64,000 bases of DNA from Geosiphon pyriformis (lineage: Eukaryota > Glomeromycota > Glomeromycetes > Archaeosporales > Geosiphonaceae): NCBI GenBank assembly GCA_016748015.1, contig JAAOMT010000762.1:620001-684000 (forward strand). The letters are read 5' to 3'. Position 1 is the stretch's first letter. Each line of letters starts with the position of its first letter. Under the pieces are notes generated by a model, which had not been told where the DNA came from, made no database searches, and saw only the letters and a program-made list of their open reading frames with translations. Positions 12,400 to 25,650 of this stretch are shown piece by piece. The position numbers were made by a program, and so were the translations under genes.

Positions 12400-14559
12400 A
12401 ATGTGTACATAAATTATTTTTTTGTAAAACTACAGATACTACCAAACTTTTATGGCACTATTTAGAGATTTTTTACCAAACAGTATATATTATAATAGAA
12501 AAATATTATAAGAAAAGACAAAATGCCCAAAAAAATTACAAGTCAATTAAAGAAATATTTTAATGGGTGAAATTGTTATTTTTTTTATGATTTTTGGTTA
12601 ATCTAACTAAAAAACTGCTTTAGTCTTCTGTAGTAACTGTTATTGATATTAATAATAAAAAACTTTGTAACATAATTACTATTTGGTTTATCAACTACTA
12701 GCAACCACTTTTTATAGTAGAAAACTTTAAATTAATTAAAATATTCTAATATTTAAACCCTATTTCTCAACCTGTTTGTGTTAATACAATTAAAAATAGA
12801 ATCATAGAACTCTATGTCTTGGGTAGACAAAAATTAAGAGTAAGCACTACTTTTATTATAAAATATTTTTTTTCTTTTACTTATACTTATAACATAATAG
12901 ATATATTTAAGTATTATCAAATCCAAGATTTTTTTTATATTAGATTTTTGAACATCTTTTAATAACAAAGTTTTTATTTTTATTATCAATTATTATATTA
13001 ATAATAATTAGAATCTTTAATAAACAATAATTGATTTTGGATTAATAAGTAGATAACATAATAAAATAAATTTTATAAATAAATTTTTTAAAGTATTAAA
13101 AGATTATAAAATTACATTAAAAATATGTACATATATTCTTGTATAAATTTGGATTAGATAATAACCAATAATAAGATTAATATACTATGTAGCATATTAG
13201 TATTATTTGAAGTTCAAAGTTATCACAGTACTTATATTATCAAAAATTACATTTTCTCAATATTGACTTAAGTTGGTTTTTATTATTGCCCCAGAGCTGA
13301 ATTTTTGGTATTAGTATTATCTGAGATTTAGAATTATTATAGTGTTCATATTATTAAAAATTACATTTTTTCAATATTAGCTTAAGTTGGTTTTTATTAT
13401 TGCTCCAAAGCTGAATTTTTGGCATTAATATTATTTAAGACTTAGAGTTACTATAGTGTTTATATCATTGAAAATCATGTTTTCTTAATGTTAACTTAAA
13501 TGGTTTTTATTATTGTTTTGAGCCAAATTTTTAGCCAAAAAGATTAAAAAAAGGTATACTTACTCTTTTTTTATATGAGTTTACCATTAATTTTATTATT
13601 TATAACCTAATTTTTTTTAACAGCTTCTTGCTATTACTCTTAATAATACTGTAAATAATAGTACTTTTATAAAAGAATTAATAAGAAAATTAGAAAAGAA
13701 AAACATTCAATAGAACTCAGAAAATTTTTAATTTTGATACTTTGATCATATTTTAAACTTGACAGTACAGGTGGCCCTAAGTAAAATAAAAAATAATGTT
13801 TTCAAAGTATTTATTAAAAACCCAAACTAAATATATTTACCTAAAATTTTCTAATATAAACTTTGTATAAATCAAAGATTAGAGAACTTAACTTTGCAAT
13901 TTGTACTTCATTTCAACATTTTGAGTTCTTTAAATGCATCTATAATACATGTCAAATTAAATATTATAAACTTATTTTGGATTGTCTTACCCAGTAGAAT
14001 TTTACTTATAACATAATTAGAAATAGGTTATCTCTTAAATTAACAAGTTATTTATTTCTGATTCCATATATTTTGAATACAAAAATTCTAACTGTAAATT
14101 TATAAACATTAAACACTCTTACTAACACTCATATTGATTTTTATTAATATGTTATTTTACATAATTAGTGGACTGTTTTTGATAAAATTGCTAAATTCCT
14201 TGAATTATTTAAGAATATTATGATTAAAATGTCAGCCAGTTCAAATAATACTGCTTTTTTAATTATTTTTCTCTTTAATATCATTTTTAATTACATCAAA
14301 GACACAGTTGATAATAATGAATTTGGTAAAGCATTATAATCTTAATTATATTTATTTAGTTATTTATTTAATATATTTAATATTAGATCTATTACTTGTT
14401 ATAGTAATTAGAACAGTAAGAAGAAATTTGGTTGAATATTATTTTAAAACAAATACAACTATAATGCTTTATACTGCATTGGATTCAAGAAAAAAATTCC
14501 ATTATTTTACCAAAAAAAAATTTTCAGATAATAATATTAATAAAATAAAAAAATTGTAA
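12400..14559 (+). pseudogene. hAT transposase remnant
   Basis: Fragments in hAT order are seen on the plus strand. There is a possible BED-finger-like piece near 12400-12475 (LLWHYLE). A block at 12727-12835 reads FKLIKIF, stop, YLNP, then NRIIELYVLGRQK, which is the region after the hAT N-terminal domain. A C-terminal block at 14170-14559 contains WTVFDKIAKFLE and ALDSRKKFHYF, the hAT ALDPR signature. Many stops and a 114-bp tandem repeat between the blocks make it non-functional. hAT transposases cut and paste the element via an RNase H-like DDE core. Confidence 0.7.
13197..13536. repeat. Three tandem copies of a 114-bp unit
   Basis: Units begin at 13197, 13311 and 13425 (114, 114 and about 112 bp). 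Shared landmarks are TTA(G/A)TATTAT at the start, TTAAGTTGGTTTTTATTATT in the middle and CTGAATTTTTGGCA near the end. The copies differ mainly by C/T and A/G transitions, so they have aged together. They lie inside the hAT between the two transposase blocks. Confidence 0.85.
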
Positions 14560-15335
14560 GTTATTAATTTATTTAAACAGTTTTATTTTTCAATTCTTAT
14601 ACAATAAATAAATTTTTAAAATACATACTTTTTTTGAAATAAAGTACACACTAAACATTATATCAACATTAAATAACAGTTTTTTGTTGAATAGCAATTT
14701 TAATAATACTATAATATTAGTCATACAATTCATATTAAAAGCAAATTTTAATAATAATAAGGAAAAAAAACTTAATAAAATTGATCATTATATCTCTGAA
14801 AAGATGACCAATAAAGAAATAAATATAATAGTATGATAGAAAATATATTACAAAAAATATTTATCTAAATTAATATTTTATTAATAATTTAATATTTAAG
14901 CATATTAAACACAATTTTTCTATCTTTCATATATAATTTATAATTAGTTGGCAATTTAAAAATCATCTGTTGCTTTTAAACATGTTTTTTCTACAAATAA
15001 GAATATGATTGCAAATATGAAATCTTGTTTATTGTCTAAAACTATAAGAGCAGCAAAATGTTTTTGATTATAGATACAAAGATTATTAAAAAAAAAATTA
15101 AATAATAATATAATATAATATAATATTTTTAATAGTCAAACTTAAACATATTTATAAATTTCGAACTAAACTTGAATCAGACTTGTTGTATGTGTTTGGA
15201 TTTGGTTTGAGTTCAGTAATTTTAAGTTTGGTTCAAGTTTAAGTTTGAAATTTTGCCAAATTTTTTGTTTGAGTTTAATTTAGTTTAGTGGTTTAATTGA
15301 ACTTAAACCAAACTGAACTAAATATTAGAACTCTA

Positions 15336-16850
15336 TCTGTCTTACAACCAATGCAACAACAATATTAGCAACTTTTACTGGTTTAACAATATTAATTATT
15401 ATATATATAATAATACCAAATATCTGTGCAAAGATTGGTTTTACATAATTAATTCTTAAACAATAATAGAGTTAATTCTAACAATCAAATAGTTTTTTAC
15501 AATACAGCTCAACAAAGATCTAATTATTTCTATATTCAATCTAGCTATTTAATAATGTCTAAAAAACAGAATTTTAACAAACTGCATTTTTTAAAAGTAA
15601 AGCTACAACACCAAAACAAAATTTTTCTAGGAATAGTTATACTATTTTACCAGCCAAAATTGCTAAAAATGCCAACTTTTTAGATATATTTCTATTTAAA
15701 TTTAAAGCAAATAAATCATCATTTTTGTTTAGCAATACAGCTGTTATAAAACAAAAAATAATTACTATTATGTATATTAAATTTGCTTAATTTTAAACAG
15801 TAAATCTGCCAAAAGTATTATTATGTATTAATTAATACAACAACTTAAATAAAATGTGAACAAACCAGCCTAAACAATTATTGTTACAGTCAATAACATA
15901 AAAAAAACTTCAGTTTGAGAAATTAATAATTTTTCTTTTACAATTAATAAAATTATCATTCTAATAAAAGTTTTAGTCATAAATATATTCCAATGTCAAA
16001 TTCTAATTGGAAATAATTGATTCCTTAAAGTCAATAAAAATTTAAATTGAGAAATTAAAAAACTCAAAATTTTATATTAAGAACAATATACCTAAATATT
16101 TATTATATATAATATTTTCAACAAACAATCTGAAAAAGCCCCAGTATTTAAATTCAAGAAAAAAAAATTGATTACCAAGACTTATATGGTTTTTAAATTA
16201 ACATTTAATTGGACTGAAGAAACAGAAAAATTATTTAAAACATTACAATTAATATTATTATGGCTTGAAAAAACTAGTTGACAATTTATTTCTATAATTA
16301 AATTAATTAATAATTGGTATGTGCCATATTTAAAACCAGAACTAAGAAAGCAACTATCTTATATTTTATTTAGATGTAAAAACTGCAACAAAAAGCTTTT
16401 ATTATAAAAGCTTGTATATTGTTTAAAAAAAAATATGAAACTTATATCTGCTATTACTATAAGACTTATTATCAAAAATAATTTGGCAGTTCAAAATAAA
16501 GTGGAAAATAAAACAATATACTTTGTTTTACATATAAAAAATTGCTATCTGAGAAATACAACTGAATTAATATTGCAATAAAAAAAAAGTATGTAATTAA
16601 ACTTGTTAATATGCTTTATTAATTTTTAAAAAAGTTAAAAAAAGAACTTTTTTTAATGTAGCTTACAATAATACTCTTAACAAACTCTATTATTACTTAA
16701 ATAATGTTAAAATAATCTATAATTTTATTATAGTTTTAATTAACAGAGCCACCTAAAAAAATATTTGTTAAATAAAAAAAGTAAAATACATCAAATATAT
16801 AATAGAATTAATTAGATTTAATTATAAGAATAAAATAGAAATTTACTGGT
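15336..16850 (+). pseudogene. Decayed pol 5' part of element C (protease and Cys-rich region)
   Basis: Continues the reading broken by the hAT. About 15640-15900 parallels the gag-protease junction of element B (39990-40350), with the protease DSGS motif lost to transitions. About 16370-16480 parallels the Cys-rich segment (CK-CNKK), and the alignment ends near 16848 within the segment before the dUTPase. The RT, integrase and 3' LTR are missing, probably cut by the insertion that follows. Confidence 0.7.
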
Positions 16851-17584
16851 ACTAGATTTTAATAGTGTTTATGAAATTGTTTTGGATTGCTTAAGATATC
16901 AATAAATATATTTGGATTGGAAATTAGAATGGTTTTAACAAGTTCTGATAAGTTGTTTTTAATGGTAAGTATTTAACTGAATGAAGTGTTTTTGACTTTG
17001 GCACTTGTTATTTGCCAGATTTTTGTTTTTGTTATGTAAATAATTGTTTAAATATGAGAGAGTTTTGTTCTATACAACATTAAAAAGCATTTTTTACTTA
17101 TTTAGTTGCTAATAGGAATCATGTATTGATATAATATGTTATATGTTTTTTCTTAACCAAAAATTTTATTTTATATTTTTTTGTCAAGTAATGTTTTTCC
17201 ACAAGCAAAACATGTTTTATTGTTCTACTTTTCTTGTTGTTTTGGATACTTTAAGTGTTTTCTGTAACATAGTTTATAATAATAATAGGTAAGTATTTAG
17301 TAGTCTTCTTTTGACAAGATTTTATAAAGAAAAGCTTTTTTTACAATTAATATATTTAAAAGAAATATAAGATAGTTTTTTTTTTAGTTCTGCTAAGTAT
17401 AGAACATGCCAATCATTATTTGTTTTTTCTGTAGAGGTAATGACTTGAAGTTTATTCTTTTTTTTTTTTCTCTTTTTTTCTTAGATAAAAATTGATAATA
17501 GCTTATTGTGGTTATTATCAGCCCATGAAACTTAATAGACTTCTCAGATTATATCAATAAAAATATCTATTATCATTTAATTTA
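16851..17584 (+). other. Unassigned repeat sequence, possibly LINE 5' part
   Basis: Better composition than its surroundings with several short open stretches on +, none long. It follows the abrupt end of element C and precedes a family 3 LTR piece and then a LINE 3' end on the same strand, so it may be the upstream part of that LINE. No domain was recognised. Confidence 0.3.
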
Positions 17585-18094
17585 TGTTGTCACTACTTGA
17601 TTAAAAAATATTAATTATTTTCATATTATCAACAATCTATATTAATAGAATTTTAATGCTTAATTATACTGAACCAATAGCTCTTAATTATGACTATTAA
17701 TAAAATACTAATCTTGTATTTCTTTTTTTTTTTTTTTTTATTCTTGTTATTTTGTTTTGTTTTGTTTTTTTTTGTTTATTAATTAATTAAGAAATTAAGT
17801 ACTAAGTAATTAACATTAAAAATAGTTTGGTAAAAAATCTGTAAAACAAGAGTAAAAAAACTTAAAAATAATTTACCAAAAAAACATAACTGCCAGATTA
17901 AATTAACCATCATGCTAAAAACAAAAATTAAAAAAAACTATTAATTAAATCTTTATTTATTATACAAAAGACTTAACCAAAACTTTTAAATTACAAAATT
18001 CTTTAAAAATTATTATTATCAATAGCTATTAAGTACCAAATTACAGATTTGTTATTTGTTCTAATATCTTAAATAATTATCTGTAATAATAACA
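17585..18094 (+). repeat. Family 3 LTR fragment
   Basis: Parallels 8540-9039 (same AATAGCTCTTAATTATGAC block, T-rich block, TTAATTAATTAA, and the CTGTAATAATAACA end). The left boundary is not resolved; it could begin nearer 17400. It separates the unassigned block from the LINE 3' end. Confidence 0.6.
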
Positions 18095-18429
18095 AGTATA
18101 CTAACAGATTGGCAAACTGAACTATATTATTGGAATTTGCTCTTCTAGTAAATATTAAAAAAAAAGTTTTAATAATTAATAATAAGGTAATGTTTGATAA
18201 TACTTGTTATTTTGTAAGAATTGTAAATAATACTATAAGGCAATTTTAATAAAAAACTAGACCAGATTTTAGTGTTATAAATTTCTTTTATATTGACAAC
18301 TTTAACTAGAAACATACAATCTTAGTTTGATATTTTAATTCTTATATAGCTGTTAAATATACAAACAAAACCATTTTTGATTTATATATATACTTAATAA
18401 AAGCTTTATATAAAAAATTGCTAATAGCA

Positions 18430-19145
18430 GTTAAAAAGTAATTATACAATTACAGTTATCCAAGTGTATTGTGTATACATTGTAGTAAGGTAGAGTTTTT
18501 AGATCATAATTTTACTTATAGTTTAGATTTTTTTACTTATTAAAATTTGTTAAATGAATATTATTTTTTGTAAAAATTTTTAACTAATACAAATTTGGCT
18601 TTATTTGTGGATTTTCAATTATTGGCTGAGTGTATTATGAATGTTAACATATATACAGTTTTGTGTAAAAAATTTGTTTTAAAAAAATGATTATTAAAAG
18701 TTAAGACCTATTTTAAAAATACTAAATTTATTATATCTAGATTATTTGAATTGGTTAAAGACTTAGTTACTGATCATAGGAAGTGAATATAAATTTTTAA
18801 TTCAAAGTTACAGACTAATATGAGATATAAGAAGTTATTAATTAAAGATAACTCTGTGTTTAATATTGTTTACAGCTTATTTGCTGGGATTTCAGATGGT
18901 ATTGCTTATTTGTTAGAAATTAAAAAAGATATTGTTATTTGTTTTGGCTCGAAAATTAGTTATTTGTTTTTTGCTAGTATGATTAAAGATGTTTTAGTTA
19001 ATATAGTTATGTAATGTTGTCTTGATTGGCCAAGTGACTAGTCATATGTAGTAAACATATGAATCATATTTAATTTAGAACTCTAAATAATTGTATTATA
19101 TTAAATAGTAATTGGGCCTTACTTGTAAATAAATAAATAAAAAAC
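18430..19145 (+). pseudogene. 3' end of a LINE: C-terminal domain and tail
   Basis: One plus-strand frame (stop at 19012-19014) runs through YPSVLCIHCSKVEFLDH, a CxxC...H block, then TVLCKKFVLKK, KDLVTDHR and the open C-terminus from 18820 (64 residues). This order matches the minus-strand copy at 25791-26636, and I remember it as the region downstream of RT in LINEs of Rhizophagus-like fungi. It has about six in-frame stops. After the stop comes a 3' UTR related to 25680-25790 and a (TAAA)n-like tail at about 19122-19145. Its role in the LINE protein is unknown; the CxxC...H part may bind nucleic acid. Confidence 0.65.
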
Positions 19146-19555
19146 ATACAAAGCTCAAATAATTAAATTAAATTTGTTAAAACATAAAAAAAATATAGTA
19201 ATTATAATATTAAAAACAAAAAATATAATTTAAAAGAAGCTTAAAAATAATAGCAAGGAATACATACATTTAAAAAACTTTTACTAATATGTAATATTAA
19301 TTACATTAAAGCTTTATTGTAATATGTTTTATATTGTCCTTTAATAAGTTGTTTATTGATTTTTATTTAATTTACAATTATTATTATTATTATATGTTTT
19401 CATAAAAATTAAATTACAGACTAAAAAAATTAGTTATTTATAAAAACTAATATTATATTGATTTTAATTTTACCCAAAAACTTTATAACATAAAGCTTAT
19501 TATTATTTTTAAAATATTTTAATTAAAATAAAAGAAAGAAGACATAATAGATTAT
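19146..19555. other. AT-rich spacer
   Basis: Almost pure A/T with short ATT runs (about 19380-19396). No gene, LTR or coding remnant is recognised between the LINE tail and the host gene block. Confidence 0.5.
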
Positions 19556-19609
19556 GAAGTGCTTGATTGAAGATTCTGATCATTCGTTCTTATGCGAGTT
19601 TGATGTTAA

Positions 19610-19886
19610 GAACGGGGCTAAGACCCGTAGTTGGAGCTTTCTCCAATGAATCTGTAGTTTTCAGCATTTAAGAAATCTGATGCCTAGAAACAAAAATAAG
19701 AATATTAACATTGACAATAAGGTTTTCGTCCTCAAAGAATGGTACGATGAAGCCTTGAAGTTTTTGAAAAATAGTAAATTGGCGAGAGTGAATTGGCAAG
19801 TGATGGCGTAATTTCGCTGAGATCAGTGTTGCAGTATTTAGTGGTTTAAGCAATGCGGCGCATATCGCCTCAGACGTTACAGACAA
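19610..19886 (-). other. GC-richer block, possible minus-strand coding exon
   Basis: This stretch stands out from its surroundings by base composition and CpG content. On the minus strand 19668-19886 is open (contains KLRHHLPIHSRQFTIFQ). A GTCAAT...TTTCTAG interval of only 32 nt would join it in frame to a tract ending at a TAG near 19617. A 32-nt intron would be too short for this genome, so splicing is doubtful. On the plus strand two short hairpins follow each other at about 19613-19647 (ACGGG/CCCGT and TTGGAG/CTCCAA). It could be a divergent gene end or a leader/promoter of the Sel1 gene. I do not recognise a family. Confidence 0.3.
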
Positions 19887-19989
19887 AGTCTGTGTGGCTG
19901 GTTAGTGTAAACAACGCATGAGCTACTTCTACTATGTGAACCCATGTAGTACAAGAACACATTCATTATGTTTGATAACAGCTTTGAAA

Positions 19990-20064
19990 TACGCTATATT
20001 ATTTACCCTTTTTTGTCTTTTCCAACAAACCAAAGTTTCACCACTCCCCCACTCTTAAATAATA
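19990..20064 (+). promoter_or_regulatory. Leader and probable promoter-proximal region of the Sel1 gene
   Basis: The 75 bases before the ATG are pyrimidine-rich (CCCTTTTTTGTC, CACTCCCCCACTC), and TTAAATAATA directly precedes the start codon. The composition differs sharply from the upstream AT desert and fits a fungal core promoter or 5' UTR. No definite TATA box can be assigned. Confidence 0.35.
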
Positions 20065-21344
20065 ATGAAAAAATTAAGGCATATTTTTCATAGCAAAAGT
20101 GCCTCAATCTCTTCTCCTGTCCCCTCTTCAACACCATCATCGCCGACAGATGACCAAAAAATACAAAATAAATTTTCATTTCGTCGTACAAATTCTACCA
20201 ATAATATTTTCGGCTCATCGGGAAAAACGAAAACCGTTAGCGCAAAACCAATTCCAACTCGAGCGCTTTCAATAGGAAGAAGAAGTCAAAGTACTTCGGA
20301 TCAAAATACCTTTTCAGTCGCACGAGGTGGATCTCGTCAAGTAGACCAAAATACGACAAAAAATCCTGGAGCATTAGTTGACTCAAACGGGAAACATCAA
20401 TCACAAATACGCTTTGAAGATAAACCTCAGCTTTTAGATTCAGAAAAAAGTAGTTTAGATTTGAAAAAGAAAGTTTCTACTCCGTTAACTATTGTAACAA
20501 AAAATATTGATAAACAAAATCTAACTTTACCTGAGACACCAAATACAGTACGGCAGAATGAGGCGGACGAATTTATACAACAGGCAATACAATTTCATGA
20601 AACAAATCAACTGGAGAAAGCTACATTTTATTTTAAATTAGCTGCTGACCAAGAATCTCCATTGGGAATGTTTTTATATGGTATTGCTTTGAGACACGGT
20701 TGGGTGAGTTGATCATTTAGATTTATGACTTGGAAAGAATTTACTTAACATGGTCAATGTTTGTTGGTTCCTCATTGAAAGGGATGCAAAGTGAATAGGA
20801 ATCTTGCTGTTAGATATTTACAAAAAGCTGCCGAGTCGGCTGTATTCGATCTTCATGCATCTGTCGCGGCAAACCCAAGTATTGCTCGTCATGAATTAGT
20901 GCTGGCAATTTATGAATTAGGTATGGAAATTGTATCCGTAAATTATCAAATTAAAAGGCTTATTTTGGCATTAATTACTCAAAGGTTTTCTGTCAATTTT
21001 TATTGAAGGGATATGTTTTCGACATGGTTGGGGTGTTTCCAAAAATAAAACAACCGCGGCCTATTACTTTGAAATTGCTGCCAAACTTGGTGATCCTGAT
21101 GCTCAAAATGATCTGGGCTTTGCTTACGCAAACGGTGAGGGCGTGAAGAAGGTACTTGACGAATTATATAAAATTTTCAATGAGAATTGAAACTTTACTT
21201 GAAATGGTTTCAATCTTAACTTTTTGCTATGCTTTTCAGGATATGAAAAAAGCTGCTAAATATTATCGTATGGCAGCATCCCAAGGTGCTGGCATCATGG
21301 GGAATTCTTGGATATACAAAAAGAAATATGACGAAGAAAACTGA
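20065..21344 (+). CDS. Sel1-repeat protein (four exons), Dsf2-like
   Basis: Predicted exons are 20065-20703, 20782-20920, 21009-21151 and 21240-21344 (341 aa), with GT-AG introns of 78, 88 and 88 bp that restore one frame. Residues 1 to about 160 are Ser/Thr/Lys-rich and probably disordered. From about 165 on, Sel1-like alpha/alpha repeats follow, with signatures ALRHGWGC, AVRYLQKAAE, ELGICFRHGWGV, DAQNDLGFAYANGEGVKK and AAKYYRMAA, ending in NSWIYKKKY. Sel1 repeats form a solenoid that scaffolds protein partners. The architecture resembles fungal Dsf2/Skt5-type proteins linked to division or wall regulation, but the exact orthology is uncertain. The ATG at 20065 is the first in frame and follows the CT-rich leader. 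It is convergent with the GH47 gene. Composition and CpG content are normal for a live gene, unlike the flanking repeats. No breaks are seen. Confidence 0.88.
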
Positions 21345-23003
21345 ACAGCCCTAAGCGAAGAATATTTATAAGATCCATTACTAATCCCTTATTGGAAATA
21401 GCAATTTGTCTGTCTAGAGCGTTTTACCATTAATTACAGGACATTTCTCTTATATGTAATATATAAATTATTTAATATATATACAAATCTTTTTTCCCAT
21501 CTTCCACTTGGTAAATAGTTTTAATTTTGTATATCAAACACATTATTTCATGCTTATTTTAGCCGTGACCATATTAGTTGCATTTATTAAGAATTGGACT
21601 TGATATTTTTAAAAGATTTTGCAAAACATACTATTTTTAAAGAAATTACTTCAAACTTTTAAAGCTTTTGTTTGTTGCATAAAAATTCAAGGATTTTACC
21701 ATTTCAATTCAAAAAAAACAAATTTTTTAATTTACAATGCAAATATTATTAATATTTATAAAAATTAAAAATGGTTAACATTTTCTTTTTTATTGATTTT
21801 TTAATTATTAAAAGCCAAAAAACTACTAAAAACTTATTTTTTCGGCTTTTTTATACTATTTGAATTTAAAACTTCAACAAAACAATATTGTTAACTATAA
21901 AGCAAAATGTATAAAAAAAAAATTTTTTAAAAAAATTTAAAAAAAACTTAATAAAAAATATATTATATATATATATATATAAGTAAATAAATAAATATTT
22001 TAATATACTTTAATAAAATATAATCTAATTATTAATTATGATATAAAATTTAAAATCTTACAACTAATTATAATTTACATACTTTTTATAAATAATTAGT
22101 TATTTGAATTAATTAAAATACTTGGCTTATTATATATTAAACAATAACTTATAAAATTAATTACATATAAAAAAATTTAAATTATTACACAATTTAACAT
22201 AAAACACAAATAAACCAAATTCAAAAAATAAAAACTATTATTATTACATTTTTAATGTAAAGATTACAACATATACTATAAAAATTATTATTAAAATTAT
22301 GTAAAAAAGATTTATATTATCATATTTAATTGACAAAATTAGCTAATAATAAAAAATAAAAGATCAACAATTAGTCCATTACAACAAAAAAATATAATAT
22401 AATCTAACTATTAGTCTAAATTAATACAAAAAATATTAACAAACTAAGAAATACCAATAAAAATTGATAATTAATATATATATTCTGTTAACAACAGACT
22501 TTTTTATGTTTCAAAATTCTAATATGTTTTTATTTGTACAATTTAACATTTTATATCTGTAATTACTATTTAGAAATAATTATTAAAAAATATAATTAAT
22601 TTGTATAAAAAATACATAATTTGTTTTTTATTACAATATATATTACATATTACAAAATAGTTTAAATTTTATTATATTTAATTAAAATAAAATAATTAAA
22701 TTTCAAAAATATGATTAATTCAAACACATAAATATAACTGTTTTTAAAAAATTGTTTTATAAATCAATACTTAAAATAGTGCAAAGTGCAAAGTTCGAAT
22801 TTTGTTTTTTTGATTGACAATTTTGGGCTGATATTTTTATAATGTAATCACAAACTTTTCAGCTTAGCTTTGATTCTGCTTTTTTACCATAATTTTTGAA
22901 AAGTATATAATCAGTAAGGTTTTAAGCCTATTAAAACTCATTACTTCGATGAAATCGAAAAATGAAGGAAAATATACAAATGTAAATAAATAATGGGATT
23001 CTT
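21345..23003. other. AT-rich intergenic region between convergent genes
   Basis: Holds the 3' flanks of the Sel1 gene and of the GH47 gene. There is a (TA)n microsatellite at about 21959-21982, and a stem AAAAGCC.../...GGCTTTT at 21810-21850 that could fold in a transcript. The GTGCAAAGTGCAAAG direct repeat at 22780-22794 and the mixed-composition stretch 22760-23003 probably belong to the GH47 3' UTR. No coding sequence is recognised. Confidence 0.5.
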
Positions 23004-24980
<1,977 letters not shown>

Positions 24981-25182
24981 CTATAAAAAACATAAAATAA
25001 TCAGCTAATAAGAGGTATAAATATTAAAAAATAGCAAAAATGAAACTGAAAGAAGTAGGTTTGCCCAAGGTTTTTACTAAATGAAGTGGAAGGCAATCAG
25101 AAAAATGTCGCTATGACCAGAAGTTCCGAATCCGCAAAAAAGCAAAAGCGTTCGTTAAATTGTTATATTAGAATTAACTAAC

Positions 25183-25318
25183 CTTTTCCCATAGTTCGCT
25201 AATGAAACCTCCTACGAATCGAAATTCATCAGGATTAAAAAAGAATATCGCTAGAATTCTTATATGATCTAGTATTGAATAAAATAAATAATAATATGCA
25301 CCAACTATTCTTTAATCA
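25183..25318 (-). other. Likely first-exon region of the GH47 gene
   Basis: On the minus strand a GTTAGT donor follows GGGAAAAG at 25183, and the phase matches the next exon at 24980. The in-frame reading ends ...GGFISELWEK and is open back to a TAA at about 25312, but lacks ATG. A possible acceptor (TTCGATTCGTAG) lies about 31 bases before the donor, so the start codon may be in a further upstream exon that I could not place. Confidence 0.4.
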
Positions 25319-25500
25319 AGTGGTTGATCACGTGTAATATGAAACATGTATATGTTGAATGTATTTTATACTTTAACAAAGTAAGGTCTTTTTACTACTT
25401 ACATATGCAAAACACACGTGTTTTACAATAGACGCGAATCATGCACTTTCTACACGTGACCAGCCACTTAAACTTATGTTAAAACATTATTAAGCACTAT
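25319..25500. promoter_or_regulatory. Upstream region of GH47 with three CACGTG sites
   Basis: CACGTG occurs at 25329-25334, 25415-25420 and 25453-25458, within 130 bp of otherwise AT-rich DNA. CACGTG is the core site of bHLH factors such as Cbf1. The third copy lies in a piece (about 25438-25482) that resembles the LINE 3' UTR at 25738-25790, so at least part of the region may be transposon-derived. The regulatory role is inference. Confidence 0.35.
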
Positions 25501-25650
25501 ACAATAATTTTATATAACAATAATATTAAAAAAAATTTTAAAACCAAAATAGGTCAAATCATTTAAAATCACATTATTAATATTATTAATATATATAAAT
25601 ATAGTATTTATATTATAAATTTAATTTAATCTTTTATACTTAGTTTTTAA

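Larger units (their letters stand above)
9925..15335 (+). mobile_element. hAT-type DNA transposon inserted in element C
   Basis: The gypsy reading resumes on the right side (15336 on) exactly where it stopped on the left. The target site is duplicated over 8 bp: TCTGTTTC at 9917-9924 and TCTGTCTT at 15336-15343; the undamaged element B has TCTGCTCC here, so both copies differ from it only by C-to-T changes. Terminal inverted repeats start TAGAATTTTAAT (left) and TAGAGTTCTAAT (right, reverse complement), followed by subterminal arrays of AAGTTTGGTTT-like motifs. An 8-bp duplication is diagnostic of the hAT superfamily, and the transposase remnant agrees. Confidence 0.8.

Noticed and set aside
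21810-21850. A bacterial-type intrinsic terminator after the Sel1 gene
   Set aside because: The stem is AT-dominated with a long loop, and the sequence is eukaryotic with spliceosomal introns; such terminators are not expected.
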